In this document: positions 20,129-30,299 of the stretch, in pieces
Layout: each line of letters starts with the position of its first letter
Numbering within the stretch: position 1 is the stretch's first letter
Assembly (NCBI GenBank): GCA_905221605.1
Contig: CAJNDS010002661.1
Coordinates: 185,001 to 226,000, forward strand
DNA: 41,000 nucleotides
Reading direction: 5' to 3'
DNA from: Symbiodinium natans
Taxonomy: Eukaryota > Sar > Dinophyceae > Suessiales > Symbiodiniaceae
Made by a program: the position numbers and the translations under genes
The notes under the pieces: model-generated
Told to the model about the DNA's origin: nothing
Database searches by the model: none
The model's input: only the letters and a program-made list of their open reading frames with translations

Positions 20129-20675
20129 GCAGCGACTACAATCCTCTTCCCCAAGGCACACTGTAGTGGCTTGCACACACTTGATTGCGGCACCTGCAGA
20201 GAAGCATCACACTGGATTCCAACGCGAAAGGAAAGCCAGGCTGCTGAAGGTGTCAAGCGTGCGCACTGGAAGCCACATCCCAGCCAAAAAAGGACATCCC
20301 AGACCTGCTTGTTAATTTGTTGTTAAACTATGTGAAACTGAAGACATGCCTAACTGGAGTCCTGGCAATAAGAAGGCTGCGTGCAAGAAGAAATGTCTTG
20401 CAAACTGAAAAGAAGCCTACAGTGGGCCTACGGCATCCTACAGCCACATCCTGCTCCAGATGCTGCAAGGAACTGGCTGCCACACACGAGGCTTCCACGA
20501 CCGATGCGCAAATGCACGCCTGACAAGGCTTGCGCAGTCTGATTGCGTCTGTTCTTTGCCGCATGGCCGCATGCACAGTTGATTCAGGTCTTCACTTGTG
20601 CTCGTTCATGCCAGACAAGACCAAAACGAGATGACACTGGCAGTCACAATCGCATTCATTCTAGCCACCTTTGTT

Positions 20676-20963
20676 TCAGCACTTGCACATGTGACGGGAA
20701 ACCTTGCGACCGAAATGATGTCCGTTTAGTATGGCGACCTCGGCTGACGAAATCCTGAATTTAATGAATGGCCAGCAACAATAACATCGCTTCCGACTTG
20801 GCATCGTCATCAGCACATGTTCCGGGTACTGCAAGCATTCATGCCGCCAGGTCGCAGTCAGCCAGCACAAAGCAATGCCAAACCGGCTGACATCCAGCCG
20901 GAAAGTCATGTAGCACTCCTGCTGTGGTTCCTTTGAGATGGCAGGCAAGGTGTGAGCATCCAT
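20676..20963 (-). CDS. Possible ORF or exon, 95 residues, unknown
   Basis: An ATG at 20963 opens a 95-codon frame ending TAG/TGA at 20676. The same frame is open upstream to beyond 21040 (GFPEDAEEELCLRSFA), so it may be an exon and not a complete gene. It contains TLPAISKEPQQECYMTFRLD and a Trp/Cys-rich part (CWLTATWRHECLQYPEHV). It lies upstream of the two-exon membrane-protein gene on the same strand and could be its upstream exon. No family is recognised. Between 20129 and 20675 I see no further supported exon. Confidence 0.3.
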   Translation of the reverse strand: MDAHTLPAISKEPQQECYMTFRLDVSRFGIALCWLTATWRHECLQYPEHVLMTMPSRKRCYCCWPFIKFRISSAEVAILNGHHFGRKVSRHMCKC

Positions 20964-21059
20964 TGCGAAGCTTCTCAGGCAGAGTTCTTCTTCTGCGTCT
21001 TCAGGGAACCCCGCGTTTATGTTAACCCATGCAGAACCCGACAGCAAGTCAAACCCCTT

Positions 21060-21440
21060 TTCTCCCTACTTCGGCGGCACATCCAGTTCTGTTTCTCTTA
21101 CTTTTCTGATCCATACACGATTGCATTTTCCATTCCATCTCCGATTCATGTCGGACTTCCTTTCCTCCGGTCTTCTGTCCGGCCACGTTTCCAATTTCAT
21201 TTCCAGCTCCTTTCCCGGTCATATCCGACCTTTCATTTCCGGCTTCATTTCCTGCTGTGTTTCTGTTCGTCGCTGGTTTATTTCCGCTTTCATTTTTGGC
21301 TTCATTTCTGCTCGTGTGTCTGCTCATTTCCGGCCAATGTCGGCTTCATGTCCGGCTTTGCCACTCTCTGGCTTCATTTCCATGTTCCCATTCATTTCCG
21401 GCCACGTCAGACTTCTATTCCGATCCGTTTCATTTCTGAA
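21060..21440 (+). repeat. Degenerate (CATTTCCGGCT)n tract, left copy
   Basis: TTCATTTCCGGC and close variants (TCATGTCGGAC, CATTTCCAGCTC, CATATCCGAC) recur every 12-20 bases for about 380 bp. No unit length is fixed. A second tract of the same vocabulary and orientation lies at 23480-24140. The pyrimidine-rich repeats produce apparent phenylalanine/serine frames that I reject as genes. Confidence 0.8.
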
Positions 21441-21935
21441 CCTTTGAGACGTTTGAAACGAGAAAAGGCAGTTGAACTTTGGAGTTGGAAAGCATGAAAC
21501 TTTGAATGATGAAAACGAAGAACGACATGGACTTCGAATTTCGAAAGTTGGAAAAGGAGTTTCGGGATCGAACGTTTGAGGCGAGCGTGTGTTTGAAAGA
21601 CTGAAGACGCGGAGATCAACCACGCGCGCATGAAAGCAAACATGGCGAAGCCGGCTTTCGAGTTCGAAAGTTCCAAGGGTGTCGAGCTTGGAGTTCGAGA
21701 ACTTCTCGAGTTCGAAGAATGTGAAGATTTAAACTTTCAAAGTTCGAGAGATTGTGGCTTTAAGAAGGCCAGGAGGTTGAATATTTGAGGGCCTGCGAGT
21801 TAGAAAGTTTGAAGCTTCAAACTTTGCAGTTTGAGGACACTCGAGCACGAACAAATTGATACTTCGAACGTTTTGGATTCACAGATTGAAAGTTCATGCG
21901 GCACGAGCTTGAAAGTTTGAAAGGTTAACAGCAGT
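21440..21935 (+). repeat. Degenerate (AGTTCGAAAGTTTGA)n tract
   Basis: Short words such as GTTTGAA, AGTTCGA, GAAAGTT and GTTCGAG recur through about 500 bp without a fixed period. They are mostly in the orientation with AGTTTGA on the plus strand. The opposite orientation dominates at 22555-22980. All frames across it are repeat artefacts. Confidence 0.75.
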
Positions 21936-21939
21936 CTGA

Positions 21940-22480
21940 AAGAGACGATGGGCGGGGGACCGCCCCCTGCCCCGTTTTTACCCCGCATTAGCCTGCTTCC
22001 AAGAACATATGAATGCCTTCAAAACCCATCATGCGAACATTGCAAATGGGTGGGAGCTGCGCCCCCTGCTTTTTTAAACCGTGCCAGCTTGCTTCAAGGT
22101 ATCGCACACCGCTTTTTTAAGCCGTGCAAACTTGCTCCAAAGCATACCAGGCATACCAACCCTTTCCAAGGTCTTCACGCGAGCGATGTGCTTGCAAATG
22201 AGGGTGGAGCTACGCCCGGCCCCCGACAACCCCCCCCCCCGGCCCCCCCCTGATTTTTTATGCCGCACACGCTTTCTTTGAATCATGAAACATTGTGTGT
22301 GCTACCAACCCCCCAAACTTTTTCGTGCAAGCTTGCTTCGAAAGCATATGAACCCTTTCCCTACCCATCATGCGAGCATTGTGTTTGCAAATGGGGGGGG
22401 GACTGCCCCATTCTTCCCTAACCCCTGTGCAAGCTCATGGTGCGCGCATTGCGCTTGCAAATGGGGAGGGGGGGGGCAGG
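21940..22480 (-). repeat. Reverse copies of the TTTGCAAA dispersed repeat
   Basis: At least four partial copies lie here in the opposite orientation to 17640-17930. They are seen as CCCATCATGCGA, GCATTG.GTTTGCAAATGGG, then G-runs, GGGGGACCGCCCCC-like centres and TTTTTTAAACCGTGC. They start near 22027, 22170, 22365 and 22435. Spacers contain CCCCCCCCCGG runs. The block sits in the centre of the symmetrical 21.0-24.1 kb tract. Confidence 0.65.
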
Positions 22481-22554
22481 GGCCCGAATCGACTGGGTAC
22501 TTCAATTGCACACTCGCACGAAGAGCGAAAGACGCGTTGTTGCACGTGCACGTG

Positions 22555-23215
22555 ATCGGTTTCAAACTTTCAGCCTCTCGAACTTTCAAAATCCAAAAGT
22601 TCAAACTCGGGAAACTCTCGAACTCGAAGCTGTCAAAACTGTCAAACTCGTCTTTTTTCAAACTCTCGATCTCGCACGGGCGTCAAGCTATCGTTCTCTC
22701 AAACTTTGAACCCGTGGAATATTCAAACTTTCAAACTCGAGCGGGCGTCGAACTTCAAACTCTCAAACTCCAGAACTGTCTAACTGTCAAACTCGCAGCG
22801 TCGAGGCCTCCCGGACGTACGCATGACCTCAAACTCCAAACTCTACACGTTCAAACTGTCAAACTCTGACACTCTCGAACTCGACCGCGGCTCAAACTTT
22901 CGAGTTCGAGAGGCTTCAAACGCTCAAGCTCTCAATCTCCAAACTCCGTCGAACTCCGAACTTTCAATCTTTGAACTTTTTTCAAAGTCGAGATTCGCGA
23001 AAGTTTGGAGGTTGAGTTTGAGAGGAGACGCTCGAGCTCGAGGGTTTGAACTTTCGAGCGTGTGAACTTTGAGGGGTTTGAAGGGTTGAAAGTTTGAAGG
23101 TTGAAGGCGAGTTGCCTTCACATATATTCAAACTTCAAGCTCGAGATGTTCGAACTTTCAAGCTTTCGAACTCTGTAGTCTTTCAAACGTTCGAGCTCGA
23201 AGGTCTTCGAACTCG
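22555..23215 (-). repeat. Degenerate (TCAAACTTTCGAACT)n tract, mostly inverted
   Basis: CAAACTTTCAAACTC, CTCGAACT, TCTCAAACTC and similar words follow each other for about 660 bp. From about 22990 to 23105 the orientation flips to GTTTGAAAGTTTGAAGG and then flips back. The vocabulary is that of 21440-21935 read on the other strand. No coding signal is seen. Confidence 0.75.
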
Positions 23216-23479
23216 AAGCACGTCGCTCGTGACGCCCTTCGTGCAGAAGGGGGTGGGTTGTGCAGGGTGGCCAAGGCTCTGCAAAGTCTTGGATTCACTT
23301 GACTGCCTCCAGAAATGCGAGCACAAAGCACGCTTCCGCAAGCAGTCCAAGACCATTCGCAAAAGCTGCAGGCGTGCAGTCAGCTTTAAGATCTATAGAC
23401 AACTTTTTCATGACATGTTTCCCGTTTCCGCTAAAGCATCATTGCGCAAAAGATTTGTCCCAATCCTTGTCGACAGGTT

Positions 23480-24140
23480 TTGAACTCATTTCCGGCTGTT
23501 TTGTTGTTTGTCTCTGGCTCCTTTTCTTCGTTTCTGCGTGCATTTGCGGCTCCATGTTTCGATTTTCCTCTCCGGCTCATTTTCGGGTTCGCTTGTCTTC
23601 ATTTCTGGCTCATGCCCGCTTCATTTTTTCATGTCCGGTTCATTCGCGCTTCCTTTGTCTCCTTTTAGGTAATTGCCGCGTCTTTTTTTTGCTTCCAACT
23701 CATTTCCAGCTCTTTTTCTTCGTTCATCTCCGATCTATTTCCACTCCTTTTTCCTTCATTTCTGGCCCATTCCGGGCTTAATTTCCGGCTCCTTTCTGCT
23801 CATGTGCGGCGATTTGTTCTTCATTTCCGGCTCCTTTGCGGCTCCTTTCTCTTCCTTTCCAGTTCAGTTCCGGCTAGTTTTTTTCTGTTTTTCCGGCTCG
23901 TTTCCGGACGATTTCCGTTTCCTGTTTACTCCTTTTCCGACTACTTTCCAGCTCTTTGTATTTCCTTCATTTCTGGTTTGTTTCCGGCTCCTTATTTTTC
24001 GTTTCCTACTCGTTTCCAGCTTGTTTCCGAATCGGCTCCTCTTCTCCTCATTTCCAAGTCATTTTCCGGCTTCTTTTCGGGCTCATTGCCGTCATGGTTC
24101 CGGCTCCACGTTTTCATTAGCTACTGATGTCCGGCTTTCC
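23480..24140 (+). repeat. Degenerate (CATTTCCGGCT)n tract, right copy
   Basis: Same vocabulary as 21060-21440 (TTTCCGGCTC, CATTTCTGGC, CGTTTCCGGA) over about 660 bp and in the same orientation. Between it and the preceding tract, 23216-23479 is single-copy-looking sequence in which I cannot support a gene. Confidence 0.8.
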
Positions 24141-24198
24141 CCCTTCCTTTTTCCCGGAAGCTTCAGCGAAGGGTTCTTCGGAAAGCAACGCTCGCCCA

Positions 24199-24275
24199 AG
24201 TACACCACCACCACCACCACCACCACCACCACCATCACCGCCGCCACCACCACCACCACCACCACCACCACGACT
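24199..24275 (+). repeat. (CAC/CCG)n trinucleotide microsatellite
   Basis: About 25 imperfect CCA/CAC triplets with a few CCG and CGC units. It adjoins the right end of the CATTTCCGGCT tract. From 24276 to 24825 no gene is recognised. Confidence 0.9.
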
Positions 24276-24827
24276 ACTCCACACTACCTCACCTATACTG
24301 CTACCTTTCAGCTCAAAATCTTAGCTGAGGTTCTGAAAGTCTGCTGCGCACGCCGTTCTGTGCAAGGCTGCGGGTCCGCAAGCGAAACACCTACTAGTAT
24401 AGCATCCTCCAGAGAGCGAGAGATGCTCCGCAGCAACTTCTCGTAAACGGGGTCTGAAGACGATGCAGATGCAGCAGCACAAGGGAAAGGGTGTTATAAC
24501 TTCCTGTTGCCTGTTGCTTACTTGTGACTCAGGGCGGCTAGTTGTACCTTTCTGCTGCTTACTTGTGACTTTCCAGGTTTGTCAATAAACATGCGTCACC
24601 TTCTCGCCTCTCCTTCCCCGCCCCCACCACACTTTCCATCAAGCCGCTAGGAGGTTTCCGTGACTGGACATGCTTGAAGGATCAGCCATATCCTTGTCGT
24701 GATGCTGCTAACCTGGCCCCATGCCATGAATTGAACTTGAAGCCTGAATTGCGCGTCTTGATCGAAAGCTCGGTTGACCGCTTGAAGCATTGCCGATTCT
24801 CTTACCATGTCTGTAGTCACGTAGACG

Positions 24828-24868
24828 TAGTCAGTCAGTCAGTCAGTCAATCAGTCAGCCAGTCAGTG
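24828..24868 (+). repeat. (CAGT)n microsatellite
   Basis: About ten AGTC tetramers with two variants (AATC, AGCC). Confidence 0.9.
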
Positions 24869-25104
24869 CGCGAGTGCTCGCGTGTGGGCATGTGGGTGTG
24901 TGAGCGAGGCAACGCGGGTTGTGGGTGGATGGATGGGCAGGCAGACTGCTGAAGATAAATAAAAGACTCACTACGCTAGTTTTCATGACTTGTGGCGCTC
25001 ATATATGAATATGTGAATATAAACATAAATATAAAGATAAATATGTCTGCGACTATCGCTCTCCCCAGACGCAAGGCCCCGCCCACCCGAAGGGAGGGAG
25101 GGGG

Positions 25105-25150
25105 CACTCTCTCGCTCTCTCGCTCTCGCTCTCACTCTCGCTCTCGCTCT

Positions 25151-25241
<91 letters not shown>

Positions 25242-25260
25242 CCTTTCTCGCTGGCAGCAA
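25105..25260 (+). repeat. (CT)n microsatellite
   Basis: An imperfect CTCTCG lead-in is followed by an almost perfect CT dinucleotide run of about 75 bp and a short CCCTTTCTCGC tail. A second CT-rich stretch lies at 25438-25512. The Arg-Glu and Leu-Ser frames across it are artefacts. Confidence 0.95.
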
Positions 25261-25739
25261 AGTTGTTGGAGATTTGGTGCTGTTGGTCACGCAAGTAGCT
25301 GTATGCCAAAACCAGGGCAACAGGACAACAAGACGAAAACAGCACACATTCGAGCTTGTGTATTCTTTTCTACTGCACGGCGCACGCACCATCGTCGGGA
25401 GCCGGTTGCACCGTGCCTCAACATGCATGTGGATAAGCTCTCTCTCCCTCCCTCTCTGTCTCTCCCGCTCTCTCGCTCTCGCCCCCTTTCTCTCCCTCTC
25501 TCTCCCTCCCTTCTTCTGCTTCTCTACGCTTAAGAGGGCCCGCAGAAGGAGGCCTCTCTGTCTTTCTTGCGAACAGACGTGGAGAACTTCAACCGCATAC
25601 CCCTGCATCGCAAACCTGAATGCCAGAAGCCCAGCGACAAGAAGGCCGGGCCCGCCGTCGGGCCTCCTCTGAGCACGCCGCACACAGAGCACAGAAAAGA
25701 CGGGCGAAGCTTGAGCGTTGCAGAGACCCTGCACCCACC

Positions 25740-26743
25740 TGCTCGAGGACATCCTTCGTGAAACGGTTCCGGAGATCATGGACGGCATCCGCAGACAAGC
25801 CGTCCAGCCATGAGCATGGTGTTCAAGAGGTCCTGCTCTGTCAAGGCCGGGCTTCGAAGTAGTTCGAAGATTTCCGCAGCGCCTGCGGCCATGACCAGGC
25901 GGGGTCCCAAGAGATGCAGGATGGAAAGGGCAGTTCGCAAGAGAACCAGCGGCCCCTCCTGCAGAACACAGGAAAGCACCTTGTGTGCTGTGGTGGCTGG
26001 CAGCATGTCCAAGTAAAGGCACAGGAACCAGGTCGTTGCGAATGAAGAAAAAACACCCCATATTGCAGCAAGTGCTGGTGCAAAGTCGGCAGACAGCTTG
26101 CACTGAGGCATTCCAATACCATCGTCTCTACACGAACACCCACCAAACTTCGCGTATAGTTCTCCGGGAGCACATCCTCCACGAGATGGCAAAGAATCCA
26201 AAAGGTGTTCTCCTCATCACAGCACTCGAGCAAGACTGCAACAATCAAGTCCATGGACTGGCAGTATCCGACTTCGGGATTCTTCACGGCAAAGGCGAGC
26301 AACACCCGGCGCAAGGGTTCCAAGAGTGCTTCTGCACACCCTGCTCGAGAGAAATCCTGGTCGATGCTAACCGATGCGTTGTTTTGCAGGTTGGACCCCT
26401 GAGACACGAAGCTCGGATACAGCTTGTCCGCAAATTCAAAGGCCACTTTGGTCTTCTTCTCGATTGCACCAGCACGAAGTGCTGTTGACAAAGTGCGTTC
26501 CTGCCAAAGGCATGCACTGCCCGAAGCCCAACAAGAGTATGGAGATATCAGGCCCCAATGCAGTGCTTGAGTTTTCATGGTTGCTAGTTGAATTCCCAAG
26601 CCAGACTGCCCCTCGGTGGCAAAAGCCACACGCAAACGAACTTCCAATTGCTGCCAGTCACCATCCTCGTACATGGCTTGCAGCCTCATGCCCACTTCGC
26701 TTTTCGGCCACGGTGTCTGCACCTGTGAAGTTTCGATCGACAA
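25740..26743 (-). CDS. TBC-domain Rab GTPase-activating protein, frameshifted
   Basis: TBC proteins speed GTP hydrolysis by Rab GTPases in membrane traffic. The minus strand encodes PWPKSEVGMRLQAMYEDGDW, a 150-nt intron (26631-26482), then RAGAIEKKTKVAFEFADKL. The arginine-finger motif is IDQDFSR and the glutamine-finger motif is NPEVGYCQSM, followed by ENTFWILCHLVEDVLPENY, LPTLHQHLLQYGV and, in another frame, TTWFLCLYLDMLP and EGPLVLLRTALSILHLL. The frames meet in the T6 run at 26053-26048 (A6 on plus). One extra T would make them continuous, so either the gene is broken or the assembly dropped a base. A second change of frame near 25820 links to DAVHDLRNRFTKDVLEQ, which ends at a good GTGGGT donor (about 25740). 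Upstream and downstream exons are missing from the model. Both catalytic fingers are present. Confidence 0.7.
26482..26636 (-). mobile_element. Introner-like element forming a TBC-gene intron
   Basis: This sequence is highly similar to 40061-40235. Shared stretches include TGGCAGGAACGCAC, GGGCTTCGGGCAGTGC, CCATGAAAACTCAAGCACTG and CACCGAGGGGCAGTCTGGC on the minus strand. The copy at 40 kb has two extra short segments. In the TBC gene the best splice pair is TTTGC|GTGTGG at 26632/26631 and TCAACAG|CACTTC at 26482/26481, which joins in phase. The intron therefore coincides with the repeat almost base for base. It is also open in frame, so an unspliced reading is possible but would insert about 50 residues before the TBC core. 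Confidence 0.6.
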
Positions 26744-26989
26744 GACTGCAGGGTGTCACTTAAGCCGCTAACGCCCTTAATCACAGCCGAAGCACTGGCC
26801 ACTGCAGCAATTGGTAGGATCACCGTCACGGAATGCGAAAAACCACTCTTGAGCCACGTGAGCACATGATTGAAGTGTCATCGAAGGGCAAGACAGAGAG
26901 ACTGCACCATTCAAGCATGTTTTTAAAGCGGGAAAAAGGGACAAGACATGGGATGACTCCACGAGAGATATGCAATATTTGGTCCGAGT

Positions 26990-27320
26990 TGTGACAGGGG
27001 AACTGAGAGGCTGCTCTCTGCAGGGCTGAGGCTCAGGAGGGTTGACGTTTGGGCGTGTTCGAGGCTGTTTTCCCCCCGCAACGTTTCCGGTTCAATGTTC
27101 TACGGTTTCAACTTGGCTGGACGCAACATGTACGTGGATTCTCTGCGATTTCTACCCATTGAGGGCGAAGCATTGGCAGTGTGGTCGACCTCCCTGGCCC
27201 CCACGCGCCCCACGCAAACTCCGATCTCTAGGCACTTTGCGTCTCGACAGCTCCGTGACTGGTGTTCGGCGAAAACCTTAAACAGCAACCCGAAACCCTT
27301 CGACTTGACAACCCTATAAT
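26990..27320 (+). repeat. Diverged ~0.3-kb repeat, copy 1, with telomere-like end
   Basis: Similar in order and sequence to 33115-33430. Both contain GAGGCTG..CTCTCTG, GGCTCAGG.GGGTTG, CGTTT.CGGTTCAATG, GGCTGGA, GATTCTC.GCG, CTCCCTGGCCCC, CTTCGATCT/CTCCGATCT, TAGGCACTTTGCG and finally AACCCTA-like words. Identity is patchy and indels are frequent. Both copies end in degenerate telomere-type sequence (CAACCCGAAACCC, AACCCTATAATACCC). Confidence 0.65.
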
Positions 27321-27749
27321 ACCCTATGCCATAACCCGTTTACAGTGTCTAAATCCCAAAAAGCTGCAATAGACTTTGTGGGCTTGGAGAGCAACAAGTG
27401 TTGCGCAAATCGGAGCTCAGCAAGATGCATGAAGAAGCCCCGGCTTTCCTGCGACCTCCTAATAATTCCTAAAATCGCTCGGGCGGGAATGCGATCTGAG
27501 CACGTTTGCCGCAGAGCTACTCGCACAAGAGCCTTGATACGCATGTCACTTGACTATAGTCATGTCAGGAAATGGCTCGGCGTGACTCAACTGCTCCGAT
27601 TTTGGGTTGCGCTGGGCATCGGAAATTCCACTTGTAGAAGTGGGCACATGATGACACATGCACTTTACTCCCCCTCGGTCTAGCTGACTGTGTTGTTTCC
27701 TGGCCTCAAACCATTGGGCGCACGCTTCTGCGCACGCTTGCGGGCACGT

Positions 27750-27941
27750 GACGTCACTGATTATGTGCGCTCTGTGAAGACGACGGCCGAACCCGGAAAG
27801 AACGCAATGCAGTCAGCGCAACGTGTACGCCTGCCTCCTCATTTTCGAATACTCCAAGCACGCAGTCCAAGTATGTTACGTAAGCCGATCAGTAAGGCAT
27901 TTGCAAGCGGGACATCCCGAAAGCCAAATGACTCGCCAGGT
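27750..27941 (+). CDS. Possible exon with strong donor, basic protein
   Basis: The plus frame reads DYVRSVKTTAEPGKNAMQSA through ISKAFASGTSRKPNDSPG and meets CGCCAG|GTGAGAATC at 27941/27942, a good donor match. The segment is Lys/Arg/Ser-rich. The acceptor upstream is not resolved and the next exon is not found. No family is recognised. Confidence 0.25.
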
Positions 27942-28129
27942 GAGAATCAAAACGAGAAGACAGTGACTTACTGGGTGCACTGATTTACTTGCTTGCTGGA
28001 GCTGGAGGTACTGTTCAATGAACCCCGTCATCATTAAGCATCTGCCGGCGGTTTTCACTTCCTTCGCACGGGCTTTGCCGGCGCTTTCAACATCACCGAA
28101 AACAAAGGCAAGTGCCTTGGGTGTGTGGA

Positions 28130-28340
28130 AGCTTGAGGCTTCGGGCTGGCAAGGACTATAGGATCTACAAGGCTGTAGGGCTGCTGGTTTAGTGGTGTAG
28201 GATTTGGTTAAGGTTTTGTAGGCTTGAAGCTTTGGATAGGGCCTCTGTGGGTTTTGTTGAGGGCTTAGGGTATAAAGCTCGGGGACGTTTTAGGGCTTAT
28301 ACGATTTTGTTGGGTTAAGGCTGGAAAGGGGATTGACAAC
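28130..28340 (+). repeat. Degenerate telomere-like GGGCTTAGGG-type sequence
   Basis: GGCTTGAAG, GTAGGGCTGC, GAGGGCTTAGGG, TTTTAGGGCTTA and GGGTTAAGG recur irregularly. They suggest a decayed TTTAGGG tract or a G-rich quasi-repeat. A similar stretch lies at 29040-29115 (GAAGGGCTTGGGG, GTAGGGCTTAG). Confidence 0.45.
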
Positions 28341-28629
28341 AGGATTTAAAGCTACTGCACACGAGAGCTGCTGCCCATCATTCTCACGTTTTTCTTGGCT
28401 GCCCCCACCCGGCCCGCCTGCCCGCACCACCAGCCACTGCGTCCACTCCGCCAGCGCATCCACATGACACACATGAGACAAACCCCAGCAAAGAACACAC
28501 ATGACATGTATGTTTACACATTGACACACTGCCACGAGGTCTTTGGGGTCCTCCAGGCGGGCTGGTTGTCCGAGGTTTGGGTGCTGGGCTCCTCTAGGTG
28601 GGATGGTTGTTGGGCAACATAGGCTCGAT

Positions 28630-28850
28630 GGAGAAATGTCCGCAACAGGCGCTTTTGCAAAATGCGCCCGTCACAACATGGCGCTTCTTAAGCTTGAGAT
28701 AAACTCGATGGACACAGAAATGTCCGTAACAAAATGGCGCTTTTGCCAGACATGGCCGCATAAAATGGTGCTTTCTCTTCTTGACATGTATCCGTAACAA
28801 AATGGCACTTTTTCTTGTTGACATAGGCTCGATGGACACCGTCACCCAGC
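28630..28850 (+). repeat. Three to four copies of CCGTAACAAAATGGCGCTTTT
   Basis: Variants of GTCCGTAACAAAATGGCGC occur near 28635, 28675, 28717 and 28790. Two copies are preceded by CTCGATGGACAC (28705, 28830) and two are linked to TTCTTGACAT or TTGTTGACAT. Units differ by substitutions and by length. No coding function is seen. Confidence 0.7.
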
Positions 28851-29089
28851 CCTCTCCTCCATCCCCATCGGGGCAGCCAAGAAAGAATAGACACGTGGGG
28901 GCATCCGGTTTTTCAATTTGGTGGGTCGTGGCATGTCTGTTTGCGCAGGTTGAATGTTCGACTACACGGTTAACATTGACGTGTTGAGCGGGGTTGCAGC
29001 GTTTAAGCTCCAAGGGATCCTCGCGTTAAAGATCGTTAAAGGGCTCGGGCTCAGGGGCGCAGGGCTTGCCAAGGGTTTAGAAGGGCTTG

Positions 29090-30000
29090 GGGTCTTTAAG
29101 TGTAGGGCTTAGCACGTAGGGCGCTTTGGAAACAAACGCTGCAAAAATGCCATCAACAAACACAAAGTGCACCACATCATCATACGCATGCGCCTCATCC
29201 AACCCTATGAGTGCGGACTCGCCTACAACCACAACACCCAAATGCAGCGCACGGTGGAGGCCTCGGACGCAAAGAACTCGGCGACCTCTTCGAGGGCCGA
29301 AGTATCTAAGCGTCCGTTTGAGGCCGCCGCCAAAGCATGCAGCATGGTGGCACGGCGGTGCGGGCAGAAACGCCACGCACACCAACCGCACCGAGATGGT
29401 GTAAAGCCGGCCCGAGCCCAGAACTCTGCAGCCGACTTATCTAAAGGACTCAAGGCCAAGAAGGCAGTCCAAGACGTGGTGGAAAATGCGGCGCCGCCAC
29501 CTTGGCGCTCATGGCAACCAAGGGCGCACACCCAAAACCCATGGGGCACGTGTTTAAACGCGCCCCCTCCAAGTACCGCCCCGCCCGACTGCACAACTAC
29601 GGGAATGTCACCGGGCTCGAGGTCTACCCGATCTTCGGGGCTCCCTCCGAGCCGCTCGACGCAGATACTCAGCGCCTGCTGCAGCAGGGTGGGGAACCCT
29701 CCTCTGCACGGACCTGCAGCCCAAGTGCTCAACTCCCGCTTCCAGACGCCTGCTAAGCCTCCGGCGGTTCCTCGTGGGATGAGAGGGGCCGCCTCGAGAT
29801 CCACCTCCACTTCTTGCGACAAAGACAAAAACAATGTTTTGAGTTCGAATGGCATTGCTGTAGCAACAGCGCTCCCAAACCTTGTTGACCGGAGGAGGGC
29901 CTACCATCCAGCCGATCGCATTTGTCCTCGGCCCACTCGCGGCTGTTCCCTGCAGGTATCGGCTCTCATGCCTTCTCGCAGCACATGTAACCATGCCACC
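29090..30000. other. Long overlapping frames on both strands, coding strand unresolved
   Basis: A 288-codon plus frame (29167-30033, no ATG at its start) and a 210-codon minus frame (29223-29855) overlap; at most one can be real. On plus, a charged stretch AADLSKGLKAKKAVQDVVEN is followed, one frame away, by ALMATKGAHPKPMGHVFKRA and NVTGLEVYPIFG. The latter runs to a CAGG|GTGGGG donor-like site near 29688. A single indel in the GCGGCGCCGCC stretch (29488-29500) would link them. On minus there is ALAAASNGRLDTSALEEVAE. GC content is high and neither reading has a recognisable domain. Confidence 0.3.
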
Positions 30001-30299
30001 GCCTTTAATTCTCGACGAGAGGCTCCGGTCTGACTTGGCAGTGGCATATCCATCTCACGCTGCAAGAGCCCGTCTTGAACACAACAGGGAGCAACGCGAC
30101 CTAGCCCACGAGCTTGCCCACAAGCACCATGCACTGCGGCGGAGGGCTTGAGGACCGCGCAGGACGTGCCTTCTTGGGAGCGACAGGCACATCCAGATAC
30201 TTTGCTGTCATGCTCCGAAGGTTTCGCCGAAGGTTTCGCCGAGCTTGAAGCAAGCACCTCCAGTCGCTCAAACCCGAAGCACATGCCAGAGTCCTAACA

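Noticed and set aside
20952-24446. Several 140-260 codon plus-strand frames rich in Phe and Ser
   Set aside because: They come from the pyrimidine-rich CATTTCCGGCT word tracts; overlapping frames are open at once and none has a domain.
24992-26103. Arg-Glu and Leu-Ser repeat proteins around 25.1-25.6 kb
   Set aside because: Products of the CT microsatellites. Only the part upstream that overlaps the TBC gene is likely coding.
26777-26962. 61-codon Cys-containing minus-strand ORF upstream of the TBC gene
   Set aside because: Short, with no signal peptide or conserved Cys pattern and no splice link to the TBC exons.
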